Both the position numbers and the translations under genes were made by a program. Positions 13,848 through 27,704 of a stretch of 64,000 nucleotides of DNA are shown here, piece by piece; position 1 is the first letter of the stretch; each line of letters opens with the position of its first letter. The notes below the pieces were generated by a model. The model ran no database searches and had not been told where the DNA came from. It saw only the letters and a program-made list of their open reading frames with translations. Source of the DNA: Melanocharis versteri (lineage: Eukaryota > Chordata > Aves > Passeriformes > Melanocharitidae). The DNA lies in contig VZTG01007436.1 of assembly GCA_013397845.1 (NCBI GenBank), forward strand, positions 1,214,181 to 1,278,180, read 5' to 3'.

Positions 13848-16800
13848 CACTGAAGAAAATTGGTTTACCAATTAGTTTCTATTCCTTATTTTTCCTTTAT
13901 TTTTTGTGTGTTTCCGTTGTCACTGTAATATCCTACCTTTTCTTTTAATAGTGACTTTTTCATGTATTTGGCACTTGATAGCTGAACCCACTGTTAATTT
14001 AACTTAACTTTCTTGTGAAGTCGATGCTCTTACTATTCTTTAATAATGCGTCAGCATAAAATATTTCTATAGAAGTTAGTGGAAAAGATTATATTCTGCT
14101 CCATAAAGCTACCTAAGAGAAATATGCAGGTGTGATACTACATTTTCCCTTTGAACCCTATGGTTTCCATGTGTCTTAGGAGTAAAACATTGACAGGAAA
14201 AACGCATACAAGACTAAGACCTAGTTCTGTCTCCCTAACAATCTTCATCAATCAGTACAGCTTTCAAAGGAGTTAAATGCCAGTGATGGGGTTTTTAGCA
14301 AGTTTGCTTTATCCTAGCAGCAGGTAGTCCTATTGTTGCATTAACTGGTGCAATGTACCTGCAATTTCCTACAGGATAGTTTCAGTACATGAATTTAGAT
14401 GTGATTTATAAATGTACTATTTTACTTGAGTAAGGCTAGTCTGAAATCCTGCATTTCACTGGTGCTAAGCTTCTTTGTCCCTGAATTGCAGTATGTGTCT
14501 GCCATAGCATAATGTATTCAGGAGGATGTACTTGATCTTGGGGACTTAAAAGCAAAAAGAACACTGGTGGCAATATTGAAATCCTTCCAAAAAAAGCTCT
14601 GAGAATTTGCTATTATGAATGGATTTTGTATATGGGGGTAATAATGGGTATTTAGGGTGCAATTCATAGTGAGGGGATCTTAAAATAGAGGGTTTTTTTT
14701 CTTTCAGTTTCCTGGACTTTTGAGCATGCTGTAAGGTCAAAGGATTGTTGTCTAGATATTAGGTCCTGCTGCAGTGCTGGTTTTTTTTCAGCATCCAGTC
14801 TTGTATTACAGAAAGTTCTGGGAGAATAATGTATCCAATTCTAATTTGTGAAAAGCTCAGTTATAATCTACAAAGAAAAGCATCTGGTTTGTTATAGCCT
14901 TTCTGAACATTTGAACAGCTGTGTGTGTGTTTCAGCTTCAAGCTGATCTCTCAAAAATGTGTAAATGCATGCTTTACACAATTCTGTCATAAAATTCAGT
15001 TGGTTGCATTACTTACGTGCCCTTTTCACAGCATTCTCTCACCTCCCACTCATCTTTAGCAAACCTCTGTAGTTTTTCCTACTGATTAAATTGATGCCTA
15101 GAGATGAGTAGGGAGTAGTGAGCTGCAGGCTATGCATCTTGTGGATCTGACACAACCTTTGAATGCTGGTGGTGATTTGTGGGTGGGCGCTTTATTTACC
15201 TGTTTGAACCTAGAGGTAAAGTTGGCATTCAGAATTAGCATGCAGTTCTCAACATGCGGCATGGAAGCCTTAACATGAATCATTACAAGATTTTGTGGTA
15301 GTTTTAGATTTGAGCTGGTCGATAAACTTCCATTCCTGTTTACTTTTTCAAACTAATAATTTTGCTTCATGATCAAGTGAAGAGTGCCTTAGCACAGGAA
15401 TAAACATTTAAACCCGTGCATCTTTGGACCAGTAATGTTACAGAGGTGAAGTGTGAACAGGGAGCCAAGACAGTAAGTGTGGTTTTTTTTCAACTGCAGG
15501 AATGTACTGAGTGCAGCAAACATAAAAGGCAAAAAGGATTACATGATCCATAAAAATGTCGGCCCAAGTAGGCACAACTGTTTATCTAGAATGGATGGAA
15601 ATCACATATATTATCTCCTTCAGATTTTCTGACTCAAGGTTCTGAGTACGTAAATATTATTGTTATTCAGTACTTAACTGTGAAATTCGCTAAGATATTT
15701 GATCCTGAGGTTTTAATGATGTGATATTACATGCATTTAAATGTATGCCACAGCAAATATATGCCACATTCCTTAGTATATACTGTCTGATGGGAAAAGG
15801 AACTGGAGAAAACCTTCCCTGTCCTGACAAAGTTAACACAGAATTCCCTAAAGTCTGCTTTTATTATAATATTTTGTATCAGACTTCGGGTTCTGTTCCT
15901 ATAAATGTTAAATTGCTCCTAAGAATGCCTTACATCTTTTATTGTAAGGCTATTTATGTATAAAGATGTTACTGAATTTGCTTCTTGTTGTCCATTTTCA
16001 CCATTGAAATCCAATTTTAAGGCTTGGGGTCAGCATTTTTCAGTTTGCAAAACTATAATCCTTGAAAAATATTGTACATAAAATAGCAAGCTGTTTTGTA
16101 TTTGTGAGAAGCTGAGAAAGTTATTACTCCGGCTTTTGCCAAGTAAGATGACTAAAAAAAGAAAAGTTTATCGTAGAGGATTACGGAAGGAACAGATTTA
16201 TGGCATATATACCCAGTATCCTCATGTTCAACTAAACCAGACTTGCCCTGGGCCTTCTGGGGCACAATGCCCTTAGCAAGTAGCTTTCGACAGCTTTTTC
16301 AGGAAGCAATATTTTTGTTCAGAAAGAGGGTCACTTCACTGTTTTTCTTTTTCCTTCTCTCCTGTCTTATCTTTTGAGTTCAGGAAGTATTTTAAATTTA
16401 CAGCCAGCTTTGAAGGCATGAAGCAAGTTCAGCCCCAGAAGTATTTCCTGTTATGGCATTAATCTAATTCCATGGAAGTAGAACTGATTTTTCATCTGTA
16501 AAGTAAAGTGCCTGGAGCAGCAGACCATTACTCTAGGTTATCATGATAAAGAGGCTTAGTTTTGACACCAAAGTGTTTATCAGCCTAACCAGGGGAAGAT
16601 TTCTTCCTTTTTGTTGAAAGAGATATTAATGGATTATAATACTTCTTTGCTTCATGGAGACAATGAGTTCATATTGAAAATGTTGACCCGAAATAACAAT
16701 GTTCCCATAGCATATTATAAGTTAATTTATCTGGAAAGCTACCAGTACCTAGGGGAACTAGTTGTAAAATGATAATATAGTGAGCAAGTGTGTCCTAAGT

Positions 16801-19800
16801 ACATGATAGTGATAATTTCAGAATTATAAAATAGTTTCAGAGCTCTGGCTGGACCTGCTGTTTGCTCTATCATTTCAGTGATGCCTGTGAGTGCAATTAA
16901 TCTGATCTGCCTAATTTTAAGGATGTTGCAAAATATGCTGGCTAATAGCACTCAGATACCGTAGATGAGAACAACTTTCACACCTCTTTTAGTGGTTAAA
17001 ATGATGTTGCCTTTATGTTTCTAACAGTGCTTAAATCATTCAACATTTAACTAGAAATGAGCAACAACTTATACTATATTCCTTATTTGTAAAACTACCT
17101 TTTCCAGTGTTTAAGATTTTTTTAGTAATTATGTTTTAAAGAGACAGTTTGAAGTTAATACTTAAATTTGTCTGTAAAACTTAGTGCCAGCTTGAAGCCT
17201 TGACTGTATCCTGAGAGTGTAACTGTACAAACTACGCGTGCAGGTCTGTTTCAGACTATGGGAGCTATGAGCAATCTCAGAGTGCACTTCTTCCCCACTC
17301 CAGTTCCAGTGTCTGTATTTAGGTGTCGTCTTCCCAAATTAGCATTCATCCCCGTATTTGTTTGCTGTCACTTTAGAACTATGGATGAAGTGTATTCACT
17401 GGTCTTGTGAATGTTAATATACTAGTCGTTTTTACTTTGTGTAATGAATAGGTACTGATATGGGAGAGCCTAAGGACTAGGAGGTGATGCATTTTTTCCT
17501 CACTGACCTCTTGGGAAGCATTGCCTTTGGTTTGCATGGGGAGGCAGGAACCTAAATTTGTGCAGCCAACAGGGAGGAGCATGCCCAAGGCAGGGATGGC
17601 AGCTAAGACAGGGTTCTGCAAATGTAGAAAAAACAGAGATGCGTGGGCCAATTAAGCTGTAAATACTCAAGGTTACAGGAATCTCCAAGAGTGACTTCAG
17701 ATTTGAAGAAACACAGTTAAGAAGCAGAAGGAAATGTGATTCTAAATCTGTGTAATTTTCAGGGATGGCAAAACATGAGCCTGTGGCTGGTGTGAAGGAC
17801 CAGAGTAGAGGGAGGGCAGCAGGATTGTCCTGAGGATCAGCAGGCCCTGAAAGCCTCCTAGCTGAGAGGGAATAGCAATGCAGTCTGCTCTTGCTTCCCT
17901 TCTGTGTCTACCACCAAATGCCAGCCATATAGGTGATTAGTTTCAGAAAGATGTCTGGGCCCACCATCACTAATTGTCTTACACCTTCAGGCCTTAAGCT
18001 ATGAATTCTGTATCAATTCATTTGGTCATTTGCTACATGGTATAGTATGGTTGTGTAGCTATGTGCAAATTCATTTTTAAAAGTGCTTGCTACATTTCCA
18101 TGGCAGACAATATAGTCTTAGTCTTAAAGAAAAACAAGGAAGCAGTGTTTTCCCATCTCTATATCTAAAAAAATTTTAGGAAATTTCTGTACCTTGCTGA
18201 CGAAGAGTATAGAGTATCCCAAGCATGTTCTCCCTGTCCTTAATTTGTGTTTTCACTTGTGTACTATTATAATCTGTTGGGCTGCACTCTGAAGTGAAGC
18301 AGGGAACTGAGTTGGGTGAGAGAAACAGAAAATGAATGTTGGGGTTTTGGCCAATCACCTGGCAACTCCACAAACAGTTCTTCCATAAAACTGGCCATGG
18401 TTTAGGGCTGTTGAAGGGCAGTTGGAGAAGGTAGAGGTTAGGAGTTACTTTCCCTAGCACTGCTGGTTGTAAAAGTGTGCAAGTAATTGTGGTCTAACTG
18501 TCTACTTTACATTTACATTTTTAACAATGAAAAGAAAATATGTGAAAAGTACATTTATTGACCCCCATTTCTAATATCATTATCTTGTAATTTGTTATTT
18601 TGGACTTCCAAGACATTAATGTACTACTTAGTCTTAAAAATATCTTTTTATTTAACTGTGGGTAGATGATGGTGTAGTAACTGAATAAAAACTGTCATAT
18701 ACACAGAAAGTTAAATTTGAAATATTTCAAAGAAATGTGCCTATTATCTTCTCGCTTTTTGGCATGATTATATAAAAATTAATATTATTTGGTTTTTCTT
18801 GTTTTGTTGTTGTTTTTTAAATTCTATTTAAAATTGGAATTGCCTTTGTTTATGCATTATCTGTTAGGGCAGGTCTGTAGTGGTGCATTCATTCTGCAGT
18901 AGATCTTCAGCTTCAAAGGCAATGTAACAAGCCCCTTGAGCCACTTTTCCCCATGGCTTTCCCAAACTGCAGACTGGAAGTCTGCTGGGGGAGGGGATGG
19001 GAGCATCTGGGCCTGAAAGGATGGAGCACTTTCAACTCTGTGTTCTGTGCTGTAGAACAGCTGTTGAAAGAAGGAAACCACCATGTGATAGAGCAACAAT
19101 TAGCGCTGCTCTGGCATATGTTGAAATGCTCTCACCCGCCCCCTGGGAAAGTAAAAAATTGTATGAGATGCAAAGGTAGATGTTCTTTCTCCATTGTGTC
19201 TCCTGTATGATGCCTTCCCAAGATGGCATTATGACTTTAGTCTATTCATCAAATTTCTGTCTTTTGATATTTTGAGGAACAGAGAGGTGAAGAGTAAGAA
19301 AGCGATGATTCGTCAATTCATCAGTAGACTTTCTGCATATGATCAATATTTAAAAGCTTTTTACTGAAAAATGTTGTCTCTGAATTTCCCATGGTTTCAC
19401 AGAAGGAAGGAAGGGAGAGTTGTGCGTTATTACAGGAAAATCATGTCTTGCTTTGAAACTGCACCTATGGTTTCAATTAGTCAAGTCTCAATTATAATAA
19501 CGTAATGAGGAGTAATGAGGAGGTGGGGGTAACCTGGGTAATTGCAAATGGGACTAACACAAAACATGTGTAAAATTAGATTGCAAGAGCCTCCATTGAG
19601 AGCTTAATGGAAATAAAAGTCCTGTGATAAGCATTGGAGTGCACAGAAGATCCCATCCGGTTAGACACATGGAGCAGGTAGACATGTTGCTACAAGGAAC
19701 TTGTACAGCTGCATCACTCCTTTACACAGCCTGCTCTCCAGCCAAACCAGGCTTTATCAGGCTTGATCTAACCATGGGTGTTCATGAGCAGCATGAAACT

Positions 19801-20529
19801 GCCAGCAACAACATTTGAGAAGCAAAAAATACCTTTTGTGAGGAAGGGAGTATTTTTTGGAGAAGACCTTTGGTAACTACTGAATTCATTTTTCAGAACT
19901 GTTGTTAAATAAGCCTTTAGTCTTTTTTTTCCATAATTATTGATAACTGATAAATGTTATCCTGGTCAGATATGTTTGTTTCTGACTTTCCCAGTATCTT
20001 TGTGTTTAATAAATACAGATGACTTTAGGCTGCAGCTTTGTGGAAATCAGAGATGATACAATTGTATTTCATCCTTGTACCAGAACATGCAAGCTTCATA
20101 TGTAGTGTGGTAGCTGAAGTGTAGAGGTGAATTGTTCCCTTCTGGTATGTTAATGTAGAAGAAGCACGTATGACTCTGTTCACATCTGTAGCAAATATTT
20201 TTATTTGGTCATATCCCTACTTTAAAAATAAAATTTTCAAAAAAAGTAATTTTGGGGGCCAGAAAGTTGAAACTGAAAATACACTTAGGGTACAAAAATA
20301 TTTTTTGTAGGTTTGGTTGACAACTGTATATATTTCCACCTTATCTAAAGTCAAGACAAAAACATATCTATAATTTCCTTTCTTTGAAAAAAAGGAGTAT
20401 GTTTGTCTTTTAGAACACATTGTCTGAGGATTCTAATCATACACAAAGGAATCTCTGTATTAATATTTTCCCTAGCAAGTAGTTAAACATTTTGGTTTAG
20501 ATTATTAGAGATAATCCTGTTGTTCAAAC

Positions 20530-21555
20530 AATCCCTCAAGTGTCTAGGGATTTACAGGCATGTAAGATGGAGATTTTACCAGGAAAATTTAGTAAAGACT
20601 ATAATAAAATAGAATTAATGAATACCTGGCTAAATATAGTTCACTTGGGAGAGGTCAGTATGGCTTCTGCAAAAGGAAATCCAACTGGTGCTGTTAGAAG
20701 AGCTCAACAAACCTGTGGGTGAGGGATATCCTCAGCTATGTCTGCATTAGGAAGGAATGCCAAACAACAGGAGCAATTTTCAAAGCAAAACCATGCAGAG
20801 GACTAGACACCCATGTTATGTTTGGTGTGGGGAGCAGAGGCACTTGGAACAGTTCTCAGCTGGCCAGCAGGACTACAAAACAAAAGCAAACTAGACAATA
20901 TCCAACCCGAAAGTTAGGAGCCATAAAGCAAGGACTAGAGAAAAAGGCGCAGAAGACAAAATATCATTAAGTCGTCAGTGAAATCCACGCCTTGGATAAT
21001 GCTGATAGTTCTGTTCTGTCGATTCTAAAGAGCTAGAATAGAACTGGAAAAAGTTCAGAGAAAGGCAATAAACAAAGATAAAGAATGGTCCTTGCATGAG
21101 GAGGAACATAGGACACTTTCTTGAAAAGTAACAGTTGAAAGGAAGAAACTACAGAGGCTGGAAAAATCAGTCATGGTGTAAGAGGATACATAATCAACTG
21201 TTCTCTCTCAAGATGAGACTAAAGTGTTACTTAGTCGTGCTAGTAGAAGGCAGATTGAAAATAAATACAGGTAGTAGACGTGGTACAGCTTTGGCAAAGG
21301 TGTTAGTAGATGCAAAATGTTCACTGAAAAGATGAGTTCTTGAAAGATGGATCCACAGAGTATTGCCTTATACGGGAAATGACTGCATGCTCAGGAAATT
21401 TTTTGAGCTGGAAACAACTGGAGGCTGAAAGATTACATGGGGAAAGTGAAAAATACAGCGTGTCTTGTTCTCTGTTTTGCCTATGGGTGTCCACTTGTGG
21501 CCATTAATAGAGGTAGGACACGGGACTGGATGGATCTTTGCACAAGTGTAGCTAT
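20530..21555 (+). mobile_element. Ancient CR1/L3-like LINE remnant, about 1 kb (+)
   Basis: A heavily mutated LINE with several parts in the right order. Near 20550-20700 are reverse-transcriptase gene remnants resembling CR1/L3 consensus (GGATTTACAGGCATGTAAG, GTCAGTATGGCTTCTGCAAA, AGCTCAACAAACCTGTGGGT). Near 21040-21070 is GAACTGGAAAAAGTTCAGAG, the LEKVQR block of ORF2. Near 21400-21545 is the 3' untranslated region, including GAGCTGGAAACAACTGGAGG and GGACTGGATGGATCTTTGCA. The stretch of about 20720-21000 matches less well, which suggests an internal deletion or divergence. All frames are broken. The same family contributes the tail at 35517-35765. The family is shared with turtles and crocodilians, which is established knowledge recalled without a search. 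Confidence 0.8.
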
Positions 21556-22072
21556 GCTCAGTGTTGAAAGTTGTGGCTTGTTTTCCAGAATGTTCTGAAA
21601 CATTACAAAATTTGTGAAAAATTGTTGTTCTGCAGAGAGACTTTTCTTGTGCATGGAGCTCATAGGAGCAACTGTGCTACTCCTTGTTTTCATGCTGCTT
21701 TTGGTTTTGGTAGAAGTAGTAAGTTTACTAACACGGGCAAATTTGGGGTTTGGGCAGAATAATATGGATGTGAACACTTGATGCTCAGCTATGTGAGAAA
21801 ACACAACAGTTTACGTAAGAACAAACTATCCTTTATGTAAGCTCTGTTATTTCATCCAGCGGAGCTTCCATTGGAGTGAAATACCTGTTTTTGCAGAGCA
21901 AATACAATTAATAACCCTAATTCAAATAGTATATATTGCCCATCAGCTCTTGCCAAAAAACAGTGATTGGAAAAATCTTTAGCACAAGAAAACTAAAATC
22001 CAAAATGAATTTCAGATGTTTCACTGTAAATGCAACAGACCGTTCAGCTTCGAGTGAGGTGTGCAAGAATTA

Positions 22073-22370
22073 CAATCATAGAATATCCTGAGTTGGAAGG
22101 GACCCACAAAGATTATCAAAGTCCTACTCCTGGCCCTGCACAGGGCACCCCAAGAGTCACAGCATGTGCCTGAGAGTACTGTCCAAACAATGAACTCTGA
22201 ACTTTGGCAGCCTTGGTGCTGTGACCACTTCCCTGGGGAGCCTGTTCCAGTGCCTGATCACCCTCTGGGTGATATCCAACCGAAACCTCCCCTGACACGA
22301 CTTCAGGCCATTCCCTCAGGTCCTGTCTCTGGTCACCAGGGAAAAGAGGTCGGTGCCTGCCCCTCCACCT
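22073..22370 (-). mobile_element. CR1 LINE, 3' end (-)
   Basis: Read on the + strand it starts with the reverse-complemented CR1 tail (ATCATAGAATATCC, then GAGTTGGAAGGGACCCACAA). It continues through hallmark segments such as CTCCTGGCCCTGCACAGGGC, CCACTTCCCTGGGGAGCCTG, TTCCAGTGCCTGATCACCCT and CTGTCTCTGGTCACCAGGGA. Relative to the consensus I remember, it lacks a short stretch after CTCTGGGTG and part of the segment before GAACTCTG, so it is a moderately old copy. The 5' truncation falls near the CCTCCACCTCCACT run. No target duplication is evident, as expected for CR1. Confidence 0.93.
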
Positions 22371-24995
22371 CCACTAGTATTATTACTAACATTCTTCTTT
22401 CGTTGGACCTCAATTGTTAATGAATTAAAAATTATTTGGGGTACTCTGAATTCCTTTTGAAAAGTCCCCAGGTGAGCATCTGCCTGTGGCTTGTCTTTAC
22501 ACATGTGGTTTTGAAAGATATCTGTAATAGCTTAAAGTGAAACAGCATCCCTGAAATAGTAAGGCATGTTCTAAAGCATGTTTCTCTGGTGGTGTTGTCT
22601 GTATATGTGAAGCTATCACTGCTCCCTGGACTTGCCATTTTTATCAGTGTCTTTGACTATCAACCATGTAATTCTAACTCTGTTTCATTTATTGTCCTGT
22701 CTCAGCTCAGGGATTTCAAATCATAAGGGCATGACAAAGAGGCTTGATGAGTGCCTGTTACTCATCTGATGCTGTCTTATGTTGAGGTTGGGCAGGGACT
22801 GCAGCCAGTGAGAGAGATCAATGTGCCAGTCCCACAGCATGCATTTCTTCCTCAAAAAAAAAAAGAAAAAATTGTGCTTCACACATTTACTGGTTTCTGT
22901 TAGAAAGTTTTAATACGTCTTGTTTACAATGCCTTTGTTACTGTATGTGTGATTGTGTTGCACTTCTCACAATGCATTTATGTCCTGTTTTCTACAGGGG
23001 AGATAAGTATGTATGTATTTATTTCTGCAAGGTCTCAGGTCAAGATAAAGTTCTCTGGGCAATTTGAACATGTTCATTTTAGTCATCTGTTAGCCTTTGC
23101 TCATTATGAGGTTGTTCATTTTTGGGGGGTTTGTTTTTGAAACAAAAACTCCTTAAAACACCAAGAAACCGAACGCCATAGAAATTAATGCTTGCTAGAT
23201 ATTCATGATGTCTGTTTTCTCTCATAGTGAGAAAGAAGCTTAATTGTTTTCAAGTAAAATTTCAGATTGTTGGATTGAAATTTGAATCATTTCTTCAGAA
23301 GTAGAAATGGAGCATACTGTTTCTCTTAAGATAATGACATGCATGTGCTCTTGACTGATTCAGTGTTTTGATCTCAGATGCTCTGGACATCTATCATGTA
23401 GCTACTGTCATATAAATTACACATTAATGCCACCAAGATTTATTCCAGTATTTGCAGTGGTAGAAGTTCCCTTCATGATAAAATATTTAAAAATATAGGA
23501 TATGTATCCTATTATTGGAAATGTAATTAAAAAACAAAAAAAAAGCTATCTACCTAAACATACTAAGCAGCTGCATCTCATACAGCTTTCTGCTAAAAAC
23601 TTATCACTAATTTAATTGAAATATTTGAAAAGCTTACAGAATTATTCATTTAGTAAATAAAAAAATCTCAATCTTTTAGGATCCAGTCTTCTGCATTTGG
23701 TAAAGCATATGTGATCCATTGGTTATAAATTTTATAATACCTGTCTGATATTTTAAGATGCTAGTGAAGATTTCACTAACCAGTGAGATTAGGTCATGAG
23801 GATATTTGTTACTTTCAGTATCATCACAGAAAAACGCATTTAAACCAAGCCTTGTCGTGTGTGCAGGTTTCAGAGCCAATGGAAATACTAATATAAATTT
23901 GGATACCTTTGTGCTCGCCATCCTTGAGCTTCATTTCCTGTTTCCAGACACTTGTACTGTTTTATAAATGCTGACAAGTTGCTGACTAACAGAGGCAGAA
24001 AGAGGGGACTTGCAGACAGGGGTGAGGAGCAAGGCAAGGGGCAAAGATGGGCAAGTGAGGAATACAGAGGGTATGTCTTCATCTTAAAATATGAAATCAC
24101 ACCAAAAATATTCATGGTGGGGAAGCTGACACTTAGAAAACATTCCAGAAAACCTGAGTATGTGGGAAAGAAGTGTAACCCTTAAACAACTTTTGGGGGT
24201 GTGCCCTGCAGGGGCAAGGCAGAGGAATGTTCTTGGGGTATGACTAAGTTCAGAAGACACCAGGAACAACAGCTGGCCTAACTCCAGAGTTTGGAATGAT
24301 CAATCATGGAATACATGGCAATAGTCATCACTCCTCCTTGGACAGGAGGAGGTACCAGGGGCTGCTAAATATCTGTGGGAGCTTTGTAAAGCTATCCATG
24401 GGAGGAATGCTGTATCAAGTACATTGAGCAGTTCTGATTCAGTGCAGTATGTTTCCTTTTTTTTTTCTTTATTCTTGTAGCTAAAACATGAAATTGAGAA
24501 AGGAGACATAATTGTTAAGTTATTTACAGTGGCAGAGGAGGAAATGGAAAGGCAATAGGGAATTTATGGAGGTTATAAAAACAGTAGGTAACTAATAGGA
24601 TGTTTGTCTGTGCTCTTAATTACTTTGCTTGTACCTTGCATCTTGTTCACTTGCAGTTTTTCGGAAGTTAATATTTTAGGGTAGGAATTGAGTCAGCCTT
24701 TATGTATAGATCACCTGTACTGTAATGAAGCTGCAGTCTAGATAAGAGACTTTGAACATTACCACAACATGAATAAATAATAAAATATTATTAATAAGAA
24801 ACAGCAGCCCATCTGCACAGGATGCACAACTACCCTAAATTCTATATATGTCAAATGTAGATGAGTTGCAAGCTTTGGGTTTCATGAGTTACTGCACATT
24901 TCTGGTGTAGAGAAAATTTCCTCAATCAATAAAAGGCTTTGTCATTGGAAAAGAACTACTTTTGTATGCAGATATCTATTAAAAGAAAAAACCAT

Positions 24996-25059
24996 GTATA
25001 TTCTAACAAAAAAATACATGTTATCTGGTATATTCTAACAAAAAATACATGTTATCTGG
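24996..25059. repeat. Tandem duplication, 31-32 bp unit, two copies
   Basis: The unit GTATATTCTAACA, an A run, then TACATGTTATCTG occurs twice head to tail. The copies differ only in the length of the A run (seven against six in the unit's poly-A), so the duplication looks recent. The flanking sequence is ordinary AT-rich intron. Confidence 0.95.
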
Positions 25060-27691
25060 ATCTAGCAGAACTTCCTGCTTTTGAGATTTTAAATTATTAG
25101 ACTGTAAGCATTCCAAGACAGAATCTGTTGGGTCATTTCTTTGTAAAGCAGTAGCACAATGAAATCTGAAGTAATATTCATCTTACGAAATAATTTGTTC
25201 AGAGGTCTTGCCTTCCTTAATGTTCCTTGCTGTTTTGAAATGCGAAGATACCAGGCTGCTGACAAAGGAAAATATGGGATGTCCATGGGTAGAAACACCC
25301 TAATAAGCACTTAGCAGGACACTTAATTATTAACTATGTGCATTAATTAGTTACAAGTGTTATGTATCATTAATAAATCTATACTTAATTACAATATTAT
25401 ATACTGTATATTTGTTTTATGATTAATTACATAACTAAAGCACACATTTATATGTTTGTAAATAAGTGATGATTGCAGAGTAATTATTCTTAAATTTATT
25501 AACATGAACTGTTAACTCTGTCTTTGTAACCTGCTTCTTCCACTCAGTCTGAGACAGAATGAAACTTGTCGTTGGGGAAGGAGAAGATTCCTCATCTTGT
25601 TTATTATTTGCATGAGGAAATTCTGGGCTGTAATTTTTCCTGTGTATTTTCAGGTTAAGAAACATAATGCAAAACAAATTCAAAAACAGTAGCTGATTTT
25701 TAGCAAAGGCATTTTTACTGTTTGCTCCTAAGTATGTGAATATATAGTTTTTGCAAATTAGGATGTCAGTAAATGAATAAGAAAAAGTGATCCTGTTGTG
25801 TATTTGGCAAAATGTTGTCCATCTACGTACAGTTCCTTAAGAGAACAGATAAAAGCTATGCACATTTTATCTTTGTGTTAGGAGTGATTATACAAAATGT
25901 GCCTTACATTACAGTCTGTTTCTGCCTCATTGAAAGTTGGACAAAGTCTTACTTAACTTCAGCAAAATCAGACTGTTATTGTTCTACACATAAGGAACTG
26001 GTTTTGTTGCTTAAACTACTAAAATGCAGCTGAAAAAACTGCAGTTTCTTAGAACTATAAATTAAATTCTTCATCCTTTAGAGGCAGATCACTTGAGTGC
26101 CCACTAGTTTTCTTAAAAGAAAAAAAAAGAGAGGAAAATCAGGTAATTTCTATATTTTTTACCTTTTCAGTTTCCTAAGAATGGCAATCAGTTTCATTCT
26201 TATTCAACAGGTTTTCTGCAATACATGTTCTCCAGTCATTTTCAGTTAATATATCTGGGCTTACTTTGTGTAGTAGATAGCAGAAAATAGCACGTGACTG
26301 AAAAAGCAAGAGGAAGGTGTTTCACCCACACTCGTTTGGCCTGTACCTCTTACCTCATCATAAAATGCTTGGCTTATTAGGATACGCTCAGGTTTTTCTT
26401 GTGAAAACAAAGCAGTGGGTTTTGCTCAAGCTTATTAGGACATTTGAGAGCTCAAAAAAAATTAAATAAGGGGTGTTTCCTCTTCAGATGTCCATCACTT
26501 TGTAATAGTAAATAGTAAAGTTTATGATTCATTTTTACCAAAAAGTGAGGTGTTTCACTGCATTTCTTAGTGCATATACAAAGTTCTCACAAAGCAGCAC
26601 TGGTGTGGTGTCGATCCTTTCAATATGACTGAATCTTCAGTGGCAGACTGCGAGAAAGGTGAGGAAGGTGACAAAGTTGGAAGCAAGTAATTGATGTGAG
26701 TTTTCTCTTAATTGCAAAATGTAAGTGTTCTCTCCAGAATTATTAGGAAGAGGGGGAATGAGAGAAAGCTTGTATTTGAGATGAAATACTGAGTCTGGAG
26801 CCATGAAAAACACCTTGCTTCCTGGTTGTAAAATTAGAATTTTTCGTGGAACCTTGGCTTGGAAACTTGCTGTTTGGTTTAATTCAATAGCGCTTATGAA
26901 ACCTTCTCAGCTTTTGTTATAAGTGCAAAGTATTAGTATTATTTGCCTTGTTGTTGACAATTTGCCCCAGGGATAACTTCTTCAGCCAAAATTTCCATTT
27001 GTATTCACTAGTAGTTATGTATATGATATACCTATGGGTCCCATCCCTCCCTTTTTTCATTGTGATGTGCTCAGAAAGGAAACTATGAATTATATTTCTG
27101 AAGAAATTAGGGGCATCTTCCAAGAAAATGTTCTGTAAAAATCCAATTATTTGGAACATTATTAAAAATCAAAATTCTGCTTTGCTGTCCCAAGACCAAG
27201 ACCAGTTCATTGGACAGTGCTTCAAAGAGGTGTTGACTTTATGAGAGATGTCACCATCAGGAACTGCTGGCCATATGAGCAAGAGAGATCTATTCCATGC
27301 GTGTGCACAGGTACACACAGATATGTCTGTCTTTCTGTTCTAACTGGAATCCCTCAGAGTCTCAAGCTTTGTTTTTCCTGAAGATACCAGGATGGTATCT
27401 ACTTTATATATAGCTTGCATTTGTTTTGAGTGTAACTTCAAATTTTTCTTTATTATAATAGAATCTGATTGTAATTTTTAAAACAATTTTTCAGACAGGA
27501 GAAATAACATTTTGTTTTTATCTCATGATACGTTTACGTTAGTGAATGTCAGATTTGGTACTTTCAGCCTGCAAAGTATTCATAGAGAAAGCTAAGGCAA
27601 ACTTTGTCTCCTGGTCACACATACACAAGACTTAACATATACTTTAGATAAAGATAATAAAAAACATTGTAGTATATCATATGTTATTAAC

Positions 27692-27704
27692 AAAAAAAAA
27701 AAAA
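27692..27704. repeat. A13 homopolymer
   Basis: An A run within an AT-rich stretch, with no associated element seen. Confidence 0.88.

Larger units (their letters stand above)
10413..20529. other. Intron segment without a recognisable gene or transposon
   Basis: Unique-looking AT-rich sequence. GC-richer patches at about 12060-12260, 17480-17620, 17770-17900 and 18880-19150 give the longer spurious frames. None shows a recognisable domain, splice-bounded exon or repeat consensus. Confidence 0.6.
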
